From: Actinomadura rayongensis | GTDB taxonomy: Bacteria; Actinomycetota; Actinomycetes; Streptosporangiales; Streptosporangiaceae | DNA: 64,000 bases | Reading direction: 5' to 3' | NCBI RefSeq assembly: GCF_009831215.1 | Contig: NZ_WUTW01000004.1 | Coordinates: forward strand, 434,001 to 498,000 | Shown: one piece after another, positions 28,801 through 35,543 of the stretch | How positions within the stretch are numbered: the stretch's first letter is position 1 | How the letters are laid out: each line of letters opens with the position of its first letter | The notes under the pieces: model-generated | What the model saw: the letters and a program-made list of their open reading frames with translations, nothing else | What the model was told of the DNA's origin: nothing | The model's database searches: none | Program-made: the position numbers and the translations under genes

Positions 28801-31743
28801 GTGGACTGGGAAGACTTCGCCGGACGGCTGTCCCGGGAGTTGCAGCGCCTCCCGGTCCGGTCGTTCATCATCGTGCAGGGTCCCACGGGGCTGCCGTACG
28901 TGCAGGCGATGCGGTCCACGAGCGCGATCGACGCCGAGGCCGTGGGGAGCGCGTTCCTGCCGCGTCCGCTGTCGCACCGGCAGGAGCGGCGGCTCGGCGC
29001 GCTCGGCTGGCGCAAACCGGACGGCCGGGACCGGCTGAACTGGTCGCACCGGCTCACGATGCCGCCCCGGATGCGGCTCACGCCGATGCAGTCCGCCGAG
29101 GTGGACCGGCTCGCCGACCGGATGGTCGCCGCGTTCCGTGACGTGTACGGCGTCCGGTCGCCGCTGGACCTCGTCTACCAGGCCGGCCGGACGTCCGGGG
29201 AGGGCGGCGGGCTCGCCCTGCCCGGCCTCGGGCTGCCGCTGGCGATCCCCGAGGCCGAGCAGACGACGGCGGAGGCCGCCGGGCTCGCCCCGCCGCCCGC
29301 CGCGGGCGATCTGGAGGCCGAGCTGACGGCGGCGCGGCGGCGCGGCGACGAGCAGGCGTATCTGGCGCTGCTCGCCGGGGCGACGCTGTGCCTTCCCGTG
29401 CCGGGCGAGCCGGGGTCGGAGGCCGCGGACCAGTTCGCCACCGCCAAGTTCGGGGACGGGACGTACGTCCTCGGGTTCACCTCGCCCGAGGCGATGGACC
29501 GGTCGCTGCGCGGGCAGGCCGTCCACCACCGTCCGGTGACGCTGACCGAGCTGGCGGGGGCGTGGCCGCGGCTCGAGTGGGGGCTGGCGGTGGACCCGGG
29601 GCTGCCGAGCGCCGCGTATCTGGACGCCGAGACCGTCGCCAAGACCGCCGGGACGGACCTCGCGGCCCGTCCCGCCGCGGCTGCTCCCGTACCGGAGTCC
29701 CCGTCGGTGCGGACGACGCCGCTGCCGTCGGTGGAGCCGCCCGCCAAGCCGGAGCCGGACGACAAGCGCGTCGCGGGCAAGCCGTCCCGTCCCTCCGCCG
29801 CCGCGCCGCAGCCCGTCCCGTCCGACCCGGCCCGCACCGTCCCGTCCGACCCCGCCCGCACCGTGCCGGACACCCCTCCCCACCGCCCCGCCCTCGAACG
29901 CCCGGCACCGCCGTCCGCCCCCGAACGCACCGCGCCGCCGTCCGCTCCCGAGCGCCCGGCGCCGCAGGCCCTCCCGTCCACACCCGAACCCCCGCGCCGT
30001 CCCGCCACCCCGGACGTCCCGCCACGCCGTCCCGCCGCGCCGGAGCCCGAACTCCCGCGCCGCGCCGCGTCACCGCAGCCCGAGCCGCCCGTCCGCACGG
30101 CGCAGGCCACGCCCGCGCCGGTCCAGCCCGCCGCGCCCCCGGAACCCGACACGCTCTCGCGCCGCCCGGCGGCCGTCCCGCCCGCACCCGACGCACCGCG
30201 CACCCCGGCCGAGCCCAGCGCGCCGGACGTCCCGGCACGCCGGCCGACCGCGCCGCCCCGACCCGTCGCACCCGACCTCCCGGCACGCCAACCCGCCGCA
30301 GTGCAGGAACCCGGCCGCCAAGCCGCGCCCCCTGAACCCCCGCGCCAACCCGCCGCAGCGCCCGAGCCCGGCCGACAGGCCGCGCCGCCTGAGACGCCGC
30401 GCCGATCCGCCACGGACGTGCCGGCGCGACAGCCCGCCGGAGCGCCCGAGCCAGCGCGGCAGGCCGTGCCCGCCCCGCCGGACGTCCCCGCGCGGCAACC
30501 GGCCGCGCAGCAAGAGACCGAAGCACCGCGTCGGCCCAGCACGCCGGAGATCCCGGCCCGGCAGCCTGCCGCACCCGACGTCCCGGCGCGGAAGCCCGCC
30601 GCGCAGCAGGAGGCCGAAGGACCACGTCGGCCCAGCGCGCCGGAAGTCCCGGCGCGACAGCCTGCCGCGCCGCGCGAATTCGGCTACCAGGCCGCGCCGC
30701 CCGCCGCGCCGGACGTCCCGGCGCGGAAGCCGGCCACGCAGCAAGAGGCCGAACCGCCGCGTCGGTCCAACGTGCCCGAGGCGCCCGCGCGGCAGCCTGT
30801 CGCGGCGCAGGAGTTCGGCCATCAGGGTGCGCCGGCTGAGGCGCCGGGGCGGGCCGACGGCGCGGAGCCGGGGCGGCGGACGTTGCCGGACGTGCCGCGC
30901 TGGGCCGCCGAGCCCGCCTCGTTCGGGCAGGGCGCGTCGAGCGGCGCGCCCGCCGAGCGTCATGCGGCGGCGGCGCACGCGCTGCCGCAGGCGCCGGGCG
31001 GGACGCGGGTCGGGGACCGGCGGGTCGCGCCCGTCCCGGGCAGCACGACGCCGGACCCGCCGGGCGGGGGCCGGGAGGCGCGCACGCCCACGGAGAAGCG
31101 CACGCCGGCGGAGACGCGGGTCGACGCGGCCAAGCCGTCCGCGACGCTGCGCGACCCCCTGCCCGTCAACGGGCAGGCGACCAAGCCGCTGCCGACCGTC
31201 GAGCGGGCGGCGCCGACGCGGATCCGGCCGACGTCGGCGGAGTTCGTCGTGATGCAGAAAGTGCTGCGGCCCGAGCACGTCCGGCACTACGTGGAGGGCG
31301 GATACGACCTGGTCGCCGGGTACGTCCACCGGCTGAAGGACGTCGCGGACCTGCGGACGCCCGCCGGGATCGTCCGCGCGCTCGGCCTCACCTACCAGGG
31401 GACGCCGTTCTCGGCGTCCGACGACACGATCCACGTCCTGCGCTGGCCCGCCGTGAAGCCCACGCTGTTCCGGACGCCGCTCGGCGGCATCGACGAGTGG
31501 AGCATGGAGATCATCCCGGGCGGCTGGGTGATCGAGAACGCGCCGTTCCCCGGCTCGGGGTACGCGCCGGGCGACGGCCCCCCGATCCCCGAGTTCAAGA
31601 TCGACAGCCAGCGGCTGCCGCACGAGGCGGAGATCTACCGGATCGACCGGTCCGGCGAGGCGACGCCGATCGCCCGGTTCGACGCGGACCGGCGGCAGTG
31701 GCGGCGGGCCCCGGCCGGGGACGCGGAAGGAGCGCGGCGGTGA
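28801..31743 (+). CDS. Large TY-Chap-like / SseB-like protein with Pro-rich linker and unknown C-terminal domain (candidate effector)
   Basis: A 980-residue protein. A TY-Chap-like domain (about 1-130; DWEDFAGRLSRELQRL) and an SseB-N-like domain (about 168-285; LTAARRRGDEQAYLALLAGA, YVLGFTSPEAM, LAVDPGLPSAAYL) match paralogue 1 in order. Residues about 290-796 form a disordered Pro/Ala/Arg/Glu linker with recurring motifs such as PDVPARQPAA and PEPGRQAAPPE. The last 184 residues (about 797-980; RIRPTSAEFVVMQKVLRPEH, then IHVLRWPAVKPTLFRTPLGG and FPGSGYAPGDGPPIPEFKI, ending with EAEIYRIDRSG) are a compact domain I do not recognise. The layout of delivery domain, linker, compact tip and overlapping small gene is that of polymorphic toxins. 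GTG 28801 is preceded by GGGAG. No signal peptide or helix. Confidence 0.72.
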   Translation: MDWEDFAGRLSRELQRLPVRSFIIVQGPTGLPYVQAMRSTSAIDAEAVGSAFLPRPLSHRQERRLGALGWRKPDGRDRLNWSHRLTMPPRMRLTPMQSAEVDRLADRMVAAFRDVYGVRSPLDLVYQAGRTSGEGGGLALPGLGLPLAIPEAEQTTAEAAGLAPPPAAGDLEAELTAARRRGDEQAYLALLAGATLCLPVPGEPGSEAADQFATAKFGDGTYVLGFTSPEAMDRSLRGQAVHHRPVTLTELAGAWPRLEWGLAVDPGLPSAAYLDAETVAKTAGTDLAARPAAAAPVPESPSVRTTPLPSVEPPAKPEPDDKRVAGKPSRPSAAAPQPVPSDPARTVPSDPARTVPDTPPHRPALERPAPPSAPERTAPPSAPERPAPQALPSTPEPPRRPATPDVPPRRPAAPEPELPRRAASPQPEPPVRTAQATPAPVQPAAPPEPDTLSRRPAAVPPAPDAPRTPAEPSAPDVPARRPTAPPRPVAPDLPARQPAAVQEPGRQAAPPEPPRQPAAAPEPGRQAAPPETPRRSATDVPARQPAGAPEPARQAVPAPPDVPARQPAAQQETEAPRRPSTPEIPARQPAAPDVPARKPAAQQEAEGPRRPSAPEVPARQPAAPREFGYQAAPPAAPDVPARKPATQQEAEPPRRSNVPEAPARQPVAAQEFGHQGAPAEAPGRADGAEPGRRTLPDVPRWAAEPASFGQGASSGAPAERHAAAAHALPQAPGGTRVGDRRVAPVPGSTTPDPPGGGREARTPTEKRTPAETRVDAAKPSATLRDPLPVNGQATKPLPTVERAAPTRIRPTSAEFVVMQKVLRPEHVRHYVEGGYDLVAGYVHRLKDVADLRTPAGIVRALGLTYQGTPFSASDDTIHVLRWPAVKPTLFRTPLGGIDEWSMEIIPGGWVIENAPFPGSGYAPGDGPPIPEFKIDSQRLPHEAEIYRIDRSGEATPIARFDADRRQWRRAPAGDAEGARR

Positions 31744-32120
31744 CCGACACGCTGACGATCCGGCACGGCTACTACGCGGGCTGGGGCGGCGCCGACTACG
31801 AGGCCAGCCCCTGCGGCGCGCAGGTCCGGCTGTACGCGACGCGCGCGGCGTCCGGGTTCGTCCCGGCGGGCACCGGGCGGTACGTCCGGATCGTCCCGCT
31901 GACGGAGGTCGAGCACCTCTCGTACGTCACCACGCGCTGCGTGTGGCGTGGCGAGCCGTTCCTCGTCCTCGCCCACCACGACGGGTGGCTGCGCGTCGAG
32001 TACACCGGCGGACGAGCGCCCGTCGCGGAACGGCTCGGCCTGGAGCGCTTCGACCGGGGCGTCTACCAGGCGTGGGCGCCGGCGCGCGAGGTGGCGGAGC
32101 TGCGGGAGGAGTGGGTCTGA
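31740..32120 (+). CDS. Small hypothetical protein overlapping the candidate effector gene
   Basis: A 126-residue soluble, apparently beta-rich protein (HGYYAGWGGADYEASPCG, RLYATRAASGFV, VWRGEPFLVLAHHDGWLRVE, then an acidic C-terminal helix). No domain is recognised and there is no signal or membrane segment. Its GTG start overlaps the stop of the 980-residue gene (GTGA) and follows GGAAGGAG by seven bases, so the two are translated together. In polymorphic toxin loci this position holds the immunity protein; that is inference from position only. It could equally be a further structural partner of the TY-Chap/SseB pair. Confidence 0.72.
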   Translation: MTDTLTIRHGYYAGWGGADYEASPCGAQVRLYATRAASGFVPAGTGRYVRIVPLTEVEHLSYVTTRCVWRGEPFLVLAHHDGWLRVEYTGGRAPVAERLGLERFDRGVYQAWAPAREVAELREEWV

Positions 32121-32144
32121 CGGCCGTCCGCCGGGGCCGTCGGC

Positions 32145-32150
32145 GACAAT
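32145..32150 (+). promoter_or_regulatory. -10 element (GACAAT), leaderless promoter of pxpA
   Basis: GACAAT ends 6 bases before ATG 32157. It separates the pxp operon from the preceding effector-like locus. Confidence 0.45.
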
Positions 32151-32156
32151 GGCGGG

Positions 32157-32909
32157 ATGGCGGTCATCGACATCAACGCCGACCTCGGCGAGGGCTTCGG
32201 CCGGTGGGAGCTGGGCGACGACGCGGCGCTGCTGTCGATCGTCACGAGCGCGAACGTCGCCTGCGGCTTCCACGCGGGTGATCCGCTGACGCTGCGGCGC
32301 GTCTGCACGGGCGCGGTGGGGCACGGGGTGACGATCGGCGCGCAGGTGTCCTACCGGGATCTGGCCGGGTTCGGGCGGCGCGAGATGGACGTCCCGCCCG
32401 ACGAACTGACCGCCGAGGTCCTGTACCAGATCGCCGCGCTGGACGGCATCGCGCGCACCCAGGGCGGACGCGTCGCCTACGTCAAGCCGCACGGCGCGCT
32501 CTACAACCGGATCGCGCGGGACCCGGTGCAGGCGGCGGCCGTCGCGGCGGCCGTCCGCGCGTACGACCCGGCGCTGCCGCTGCTGACGCTGCCGGGCTCG
32601 GCGGTGTTCGCGGCGGCGGACGATCTGACGGTCGTGGCGGAGGCGTTCGCCGACCGCGCCTACACCCCCGACGGACGGCTCGTGTCCCGGCGCGAGCCCG
32701 GCGCGGTGATCCACGACCCGGAGGCGGTGGTGCGGCGCGCCGTCGCGATGGCGGTGGACGGCGAGGTGAAGGCGATCGACGGGACGGCGGTGCCGGTGCG
32801 CGCCCGGTCGATCTGCGTCCACGGGGACACGCCGGGCGCGGTGGGGCTGGCGCGGGCCGTCCGGGACGCGCTGGTCGCCGCCGGGGTCACGCCGGAGCCG
32901 TTCGCATGA
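32157..32909 (+). CDS. pxpA: 5-oxoprolinase subunit A
   Basis: A 250-residue LamB/YcsF-family protein. With PxpB and PxpC it hydrolyses 5-oxoproline to glutamate using ATP, clearing a damage product of glutamine. The family marks are DINADLGEGFGRWELGDD, ANVACGFHAGDP, the conserved GAQVSYRDLAGFGRR, YVKPHGALYN and a metal-type SICVHGDTPGAV near the C-terminus. Length is as expected. The stop overlaps the start of pxpB (ATGA). All three subunits follow in the usual order A, B, C. Confidence 0.95.
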   Translation: MAVIDINADLGEGFGRWELGDDAALLSIVTSANVACGFHAGDPLTLRRVCTGAVGHGVTIGAQVSYRDLAGFGRREMDVPPDELTAEVLYQIAALDGIARTQGGRVAYVKPHGALYNRIARDPVQAAAVAAAVRAYDPALPLLTLPGSAVFAAADDLTVVAEAFADRAYTPDGRLVSRREPGAVIHDPEAVVRRAVAMAVDGEVKAIDGTAVPVRARSICVHGDTPGAVGLARAVRDALVAAGVTPEPFA

Positions 32910-33502
32910 GGATCCGGCGCGCCGGGGACGCGGCGCTGCTGGTGGAGACCGCCGACCCGCACCGGCTGGACGCCGCCGTCCGCGCGGCAAGCCTGCCCGG
33001 CGTGGTGGACGTCGTGCCGGGCGAGCGGACCGTCCTGATCACGACGACCGGCGACCCGGACCGGCTCGCCGAACGGGTCGCCGCGCTGACGCCCCCGCCG
33101 CGCACGGCCGCCGACGCGCCCCCGGTGGAGATCCCGGTGATCTACGACGGCGCGGACCTGGCGGAGGTCGCCGACCTGACCGGCCGCACCGCCGCCGAGG
33201 TCGCCGCGCAGCACGCCGCCGCCGAGTACACGGTCGCCTACCTGGGCTTCTCCCCCGGCTTCGGCTACCTGACCGGCCTGCCGGACGACCTGCGGGTGCC
33301 GCGCCGCCCGACCCCGCGCACGTCCGTCCCGGCGGGCGCGGTCGCGATCGCCGGCCCCTACACGGCGGTGTACCCGTCGTCCTCGCCGGGCGGCTGGCGC
33401 CTGCTGGGCCGCACGGACACACGGCTGTGGGACGTCGACCGCGACCCCCCGTCCCTCCTCTCCCCCGGCACCCGCGTCCGCTTCGTCCGGGAGGACGCAT
33501 GA
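32906..33502 (+). CDS. pxpB: 5-oxoprolinase subunit B (KipI-like)
   Basis: A 198-residue KipI/PxpB-family protein, partner of PxpC in the ATP-dependent ring opening of 5-oxoproline. Visible marks are IRRAGDAALLVE at the start, VEIPVIYDGADL, the conserved YLGFSPGFGYLTGLP, and VPAGAVAIAGPYTAVYPSSSPGGW. Its first codon overlaps pxpA (ATGA) and its TGA overlaps the ATG of pxpC (ATGA). The first base of the 120-bp repeat lies in this overlap. GGGAGGA just before its end acts as the ribosome site for pxpC. Confidence 0.95.
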   Translation: MRIRRAGDAALLVETADPHRLDAAVRAASLPGVVDVVPGERTVLITTTGDPDRLAERVAALTPPPRTAADAPPVEIPVIYDGADLAEVADLTGRTAAEVAAQHAAAEYTVAYLGFSPGFGYLTGLPDDLRVPRRPTPRTSVPAGAVAIAGPYTAVYPSSSPGGWRLLGRTDTRLWDVDRDPPSLLSPGTRVRFVREDA

Positions 33503-33618
33503 GTGAGCCGGAGGCGCGCGCCGCGCGCTGGACTGAGGAGCGGCGGGAGCCTGCGACCAGAGCGACGAGGGAAGCGCGCGGCACCCAGCGCGCCGTAGGC
33601 GAACGGGCAGCACAGTGC
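33499..33618 (+). repeat. Dispersed 120-bp operon-junction repeat, copy 2 (fused to pxpC)
   Basis: Matches 4178-4297 (minus strand) over 120 bp with about 13 substitutions. Here it begins at the pxpB/pxpC ATGA overlap. The position that is a TGA stop in copy 1 is TGC in this copy, so the repeat reads on into pxpC in frame. Confidence 0.9.
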
Positions 33619-34473
33619 GGGTTGGTGGTCGTGCGGGCGGGGCCGTTGGCCACGGTGCAGGATCTCGGGCGGGCTGGGTTGGCGCATCTCGGGGTGCCGG
33701 GGTCGGGGGCGGCGGACGTGCCTGCGTTGCGGCTCGCGAACCGGCTCGCGGGCAATCCCGAGGGGGCGGCCGGGCTGGAGTTGACGTTCGGCGGGGCGGC
33801 GCTGCGGCCAGAGCGCGGCGTGTGGGCCGTGGTCACCGGGGCTCCTGCGCCCGTCGCCGTGGACGGGCGGCAGCAGGGCATGAACGCGCCGTTCCGGGTT
33901 CCGGCGGGCGCGACGCTGGAAGTCGGCGCGCCGGTGCGGGGCGTGCGGACGTACGTCGCGGTGCGGGGCGGGCTGACGCCGGACGCGGTGCTCGGCAGCC
34001 GTTCGGCCGATCTGCTGTCGGGGCTCGGGCCGCGTCCGCTGGCGGCGGGCGACGTCGTCCCGCTCGGCCCGGCGGACGGTCTGGACCCCATCGCGGTGGA
34101 CCTCGCCCCCGTTCCGCCGCTGCCCGAAACGCCTGAGCTGCGCGTCCGGCCGGGGCCGCGTGACGACTGGTTCGACGGGGACGCGCTGGCGACGCTGACC
34201 GGCGGGAACTACACGGTCACGGACGCGTCCAACCGCGTCGGCGTGCGCCTGGACGGCCCCGTGCTCGCCCGCGCCCGCGACGGCGAGCTGCCGAGCGAGG
34301 GCATGGTGACCGGCGCGCTCCAGGTGCCGCCGGACGGCCTGCCGATCCTGTTCCTCGCCGACCATCCGACGACGGGCGGCTACCCGGTCCTCGCCGTGGT
34401 CGCCGCCGCCGACGTGCCGCTGGCCGCGCAGCTCCGCCCGGGGCAGAACGTCCGGTTCCGGGCGCTCAGGTGA
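33499..34473 (+). CDS. pxpC: 5-oxoprolinase subunit C with repeat-encoded N-terminal extension
   Basis: A 324-residue protein. From about residue 41 it is a normal PxpC/KipA biotin-dependent-carboxyltransferase-like subunit (VVRAGPLATVQDLGRAGLAH, LGVPGSGAADVPALRLANRL, TYVAVRGGL, then GNYTVTDASNRVGVRL and the end LADHPTTGGYPV). Residues 1-39 are the charged peptide of the 120-bp repeat (MSEPEARAARWTEERREP and on), which normal PxpC proteins lack. ATG 33499 has an excellent site, GGAGG five bases upstream, and the ATGA overlap with pxpB. GTG 33625, which would give a normal-length start, has no ribosome site. The 3' end overlaps the convergent AlkZ-like gene by 8 bases. Confidence 0.9.
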   Translation: MSEPEARAARWTEERREPATRATREARGTQRAVGERAAQCGLVVVRAGPLATVQDLGRAGLAHLGVPGSGAADVPALRLANRLAGNPEGAAGLELTFGGAALRPERGVWAVVTGAPAPVAVDGRQQGMNAPFRVPAGATLEVGAPVRGVRTYVAVRGGLTPDAVLGSRSADLLSGLGPRPLAAGDVVPLGPADGLDPIAVDLAPVPPLPETPELRVRPGPRDDWFDGDALATLTGGNYTVTDASNRVGVRLDGPVLARARDGELPSEGMVTGALQVPPDGLPILFLADHPTTGGYPVLAVVAAADVPLAAQLRPGQNVRFRALR

Positions 34474-35521
34474 GCAGCGCCCGCACCCGGTCGACCTCGG
34501 TGCCGAGCGGGTCGGCGGGCACGTCGGTGAACGTGGTGACGGCGACGTCGCCGTCCTTGGCCTCCCAGACCCCGGCGACGCGTCCCTCGTGCAGCACGAC
34601 CGCCGAGATCCACCCGGCCGCGCGGCTCACCGCCGCGCGGTGCTCGGCCGGGACGAGGTAGCCCGCCGACGTCCCCGCGCCCAGCACGTACTGGTCGAAC
34701 GGCCCGAGCAGCCGGACGGCCGGGGCGGGCGGCCCGGACGCGATCTCCGCGGCGTCCCCGGGACGGACCTTCATCGGCACCCCGTCCACCGAGACGTCCT
34801 CCAGACCGTCGAACCAGTCGGCGACCTCGCGTTTGCGCAGGTTGCCGCGCGTCAGCCACTGGTCGAACGTTGCGGGCGTGCCGGGCCCGTGCGCGCCGAG
34901 GAACGCCCGGACGACGAGCGGGCCTGCCTCGTCCACCGGCGGCGCCGAGACACCGACCGGCGCGGTGAACGTGACCCGCGTGCCGCGCGGCGGCCCGTAG
35001 CAGAGCACGCCCCACCAGGCCAACGGCTTGAGCAGCGTCCCCCAGCCCGAGCCGAGCACCTCGGCCAGGTGCTCGGACCCGGTCCGCTCCACGATCGCGG
35101 CGGTCAGCTCCTCGCGGGTCAGCACGGCGCCGCCCGCCAGCGCGTCCGCAGCCGCCGCCGCGATGGCCTCCAGGTCGGCGGGGGTGGCGCCGAACGTCCG
35201 CTGCCAGCTCGGCTTCTCCCAGTTCCGGACGCGGGCGCACACCGCGAGATACGCGCCCACCTCGGCGGACGGGAGCAGGTGCAGCGTCCCGCGCATCGCC
35301 CACGTCTTCACCAGGGACCCGTCCGCGAGCGCCGGAGCGGCGGGCGAGGCGCCGCGCAGCGCCACCGCCAGTTCCGCCGCCGACGCCACCTGCGCCTGCA
35401 CGCCGCCGAGCCGCCGCGCGACCGCGACGGCCGTGTCCGCGTCAGAACCGGCGAGGAACTGCCGCCGCATCCGCCAGGCCAGCACCTGCGGCCACGTCAC
35501 CGAGAGCATGGCCCGATCCAA
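34466..35521 (-). CDS. AlkZ-like winged-helix DNA-binding protein (HTH_42)
   Basis: A 351-residue protein of the YcaQ/AlkZ superfamily; characterised members unhook interstrand crosslinks or remove bulky alkyl bases from DNA. It starts SVTWPQVLAWRMRRQ and carries the family Q-x-Q motif in RLGGVQAQVASAAELAVALR. The family's central KTWAMRGTLHLL (about residues 72-83) and LLGPFDQYVLG near 275 are also visible. The actinobacterial subgroup with QxQ has few tested members, so activity is inferred. ATG 35521 is the longest start; ATG 35509 is possible. It converges on pxpC with an 8-base overlap. Confidence 0.85.
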   Translation of the reverse strand: MDRAMLSVTWPQVLAWRMRRQFLAGSDADTAVAVARRLGGVQAQVASAAELAVALRGASPAAPALADGSLVKTWAMRGTLHLLPSAEVGAYLAVCARVRNWEKPSWQRTFGATPADLEAIAAAAADALAGGAVLTREELTAAIVERTGSEHLAEVLGSGWGTLLKPLAWWGVLCYGPPRGTRVTFTAPVGVSAPPVDEAGPLVVRAFLGAHGPGTPATFDQWLTRGNLRKREVADWFDGLEDVSVDGVPMKVRPGDAAEIASGPPAPAVRLLGPFDQYVLGAGTSAGYLVPAEHRAAVSRAAGWISAVVLHEGRVAGVWEAKDGDVAVTTFTDVPADPLGTEVDRVRALLT

Positions 35522-35543
35522 CCACGCGCCCCCGACAGAACCG

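Noticed and set aside
31189..31740. A TNT or ADP-ribosyltransferase toxin domain
   Set aside because: The characteristic catalytic motifs of those families are not visible. I therefore report it only as unrecognised.
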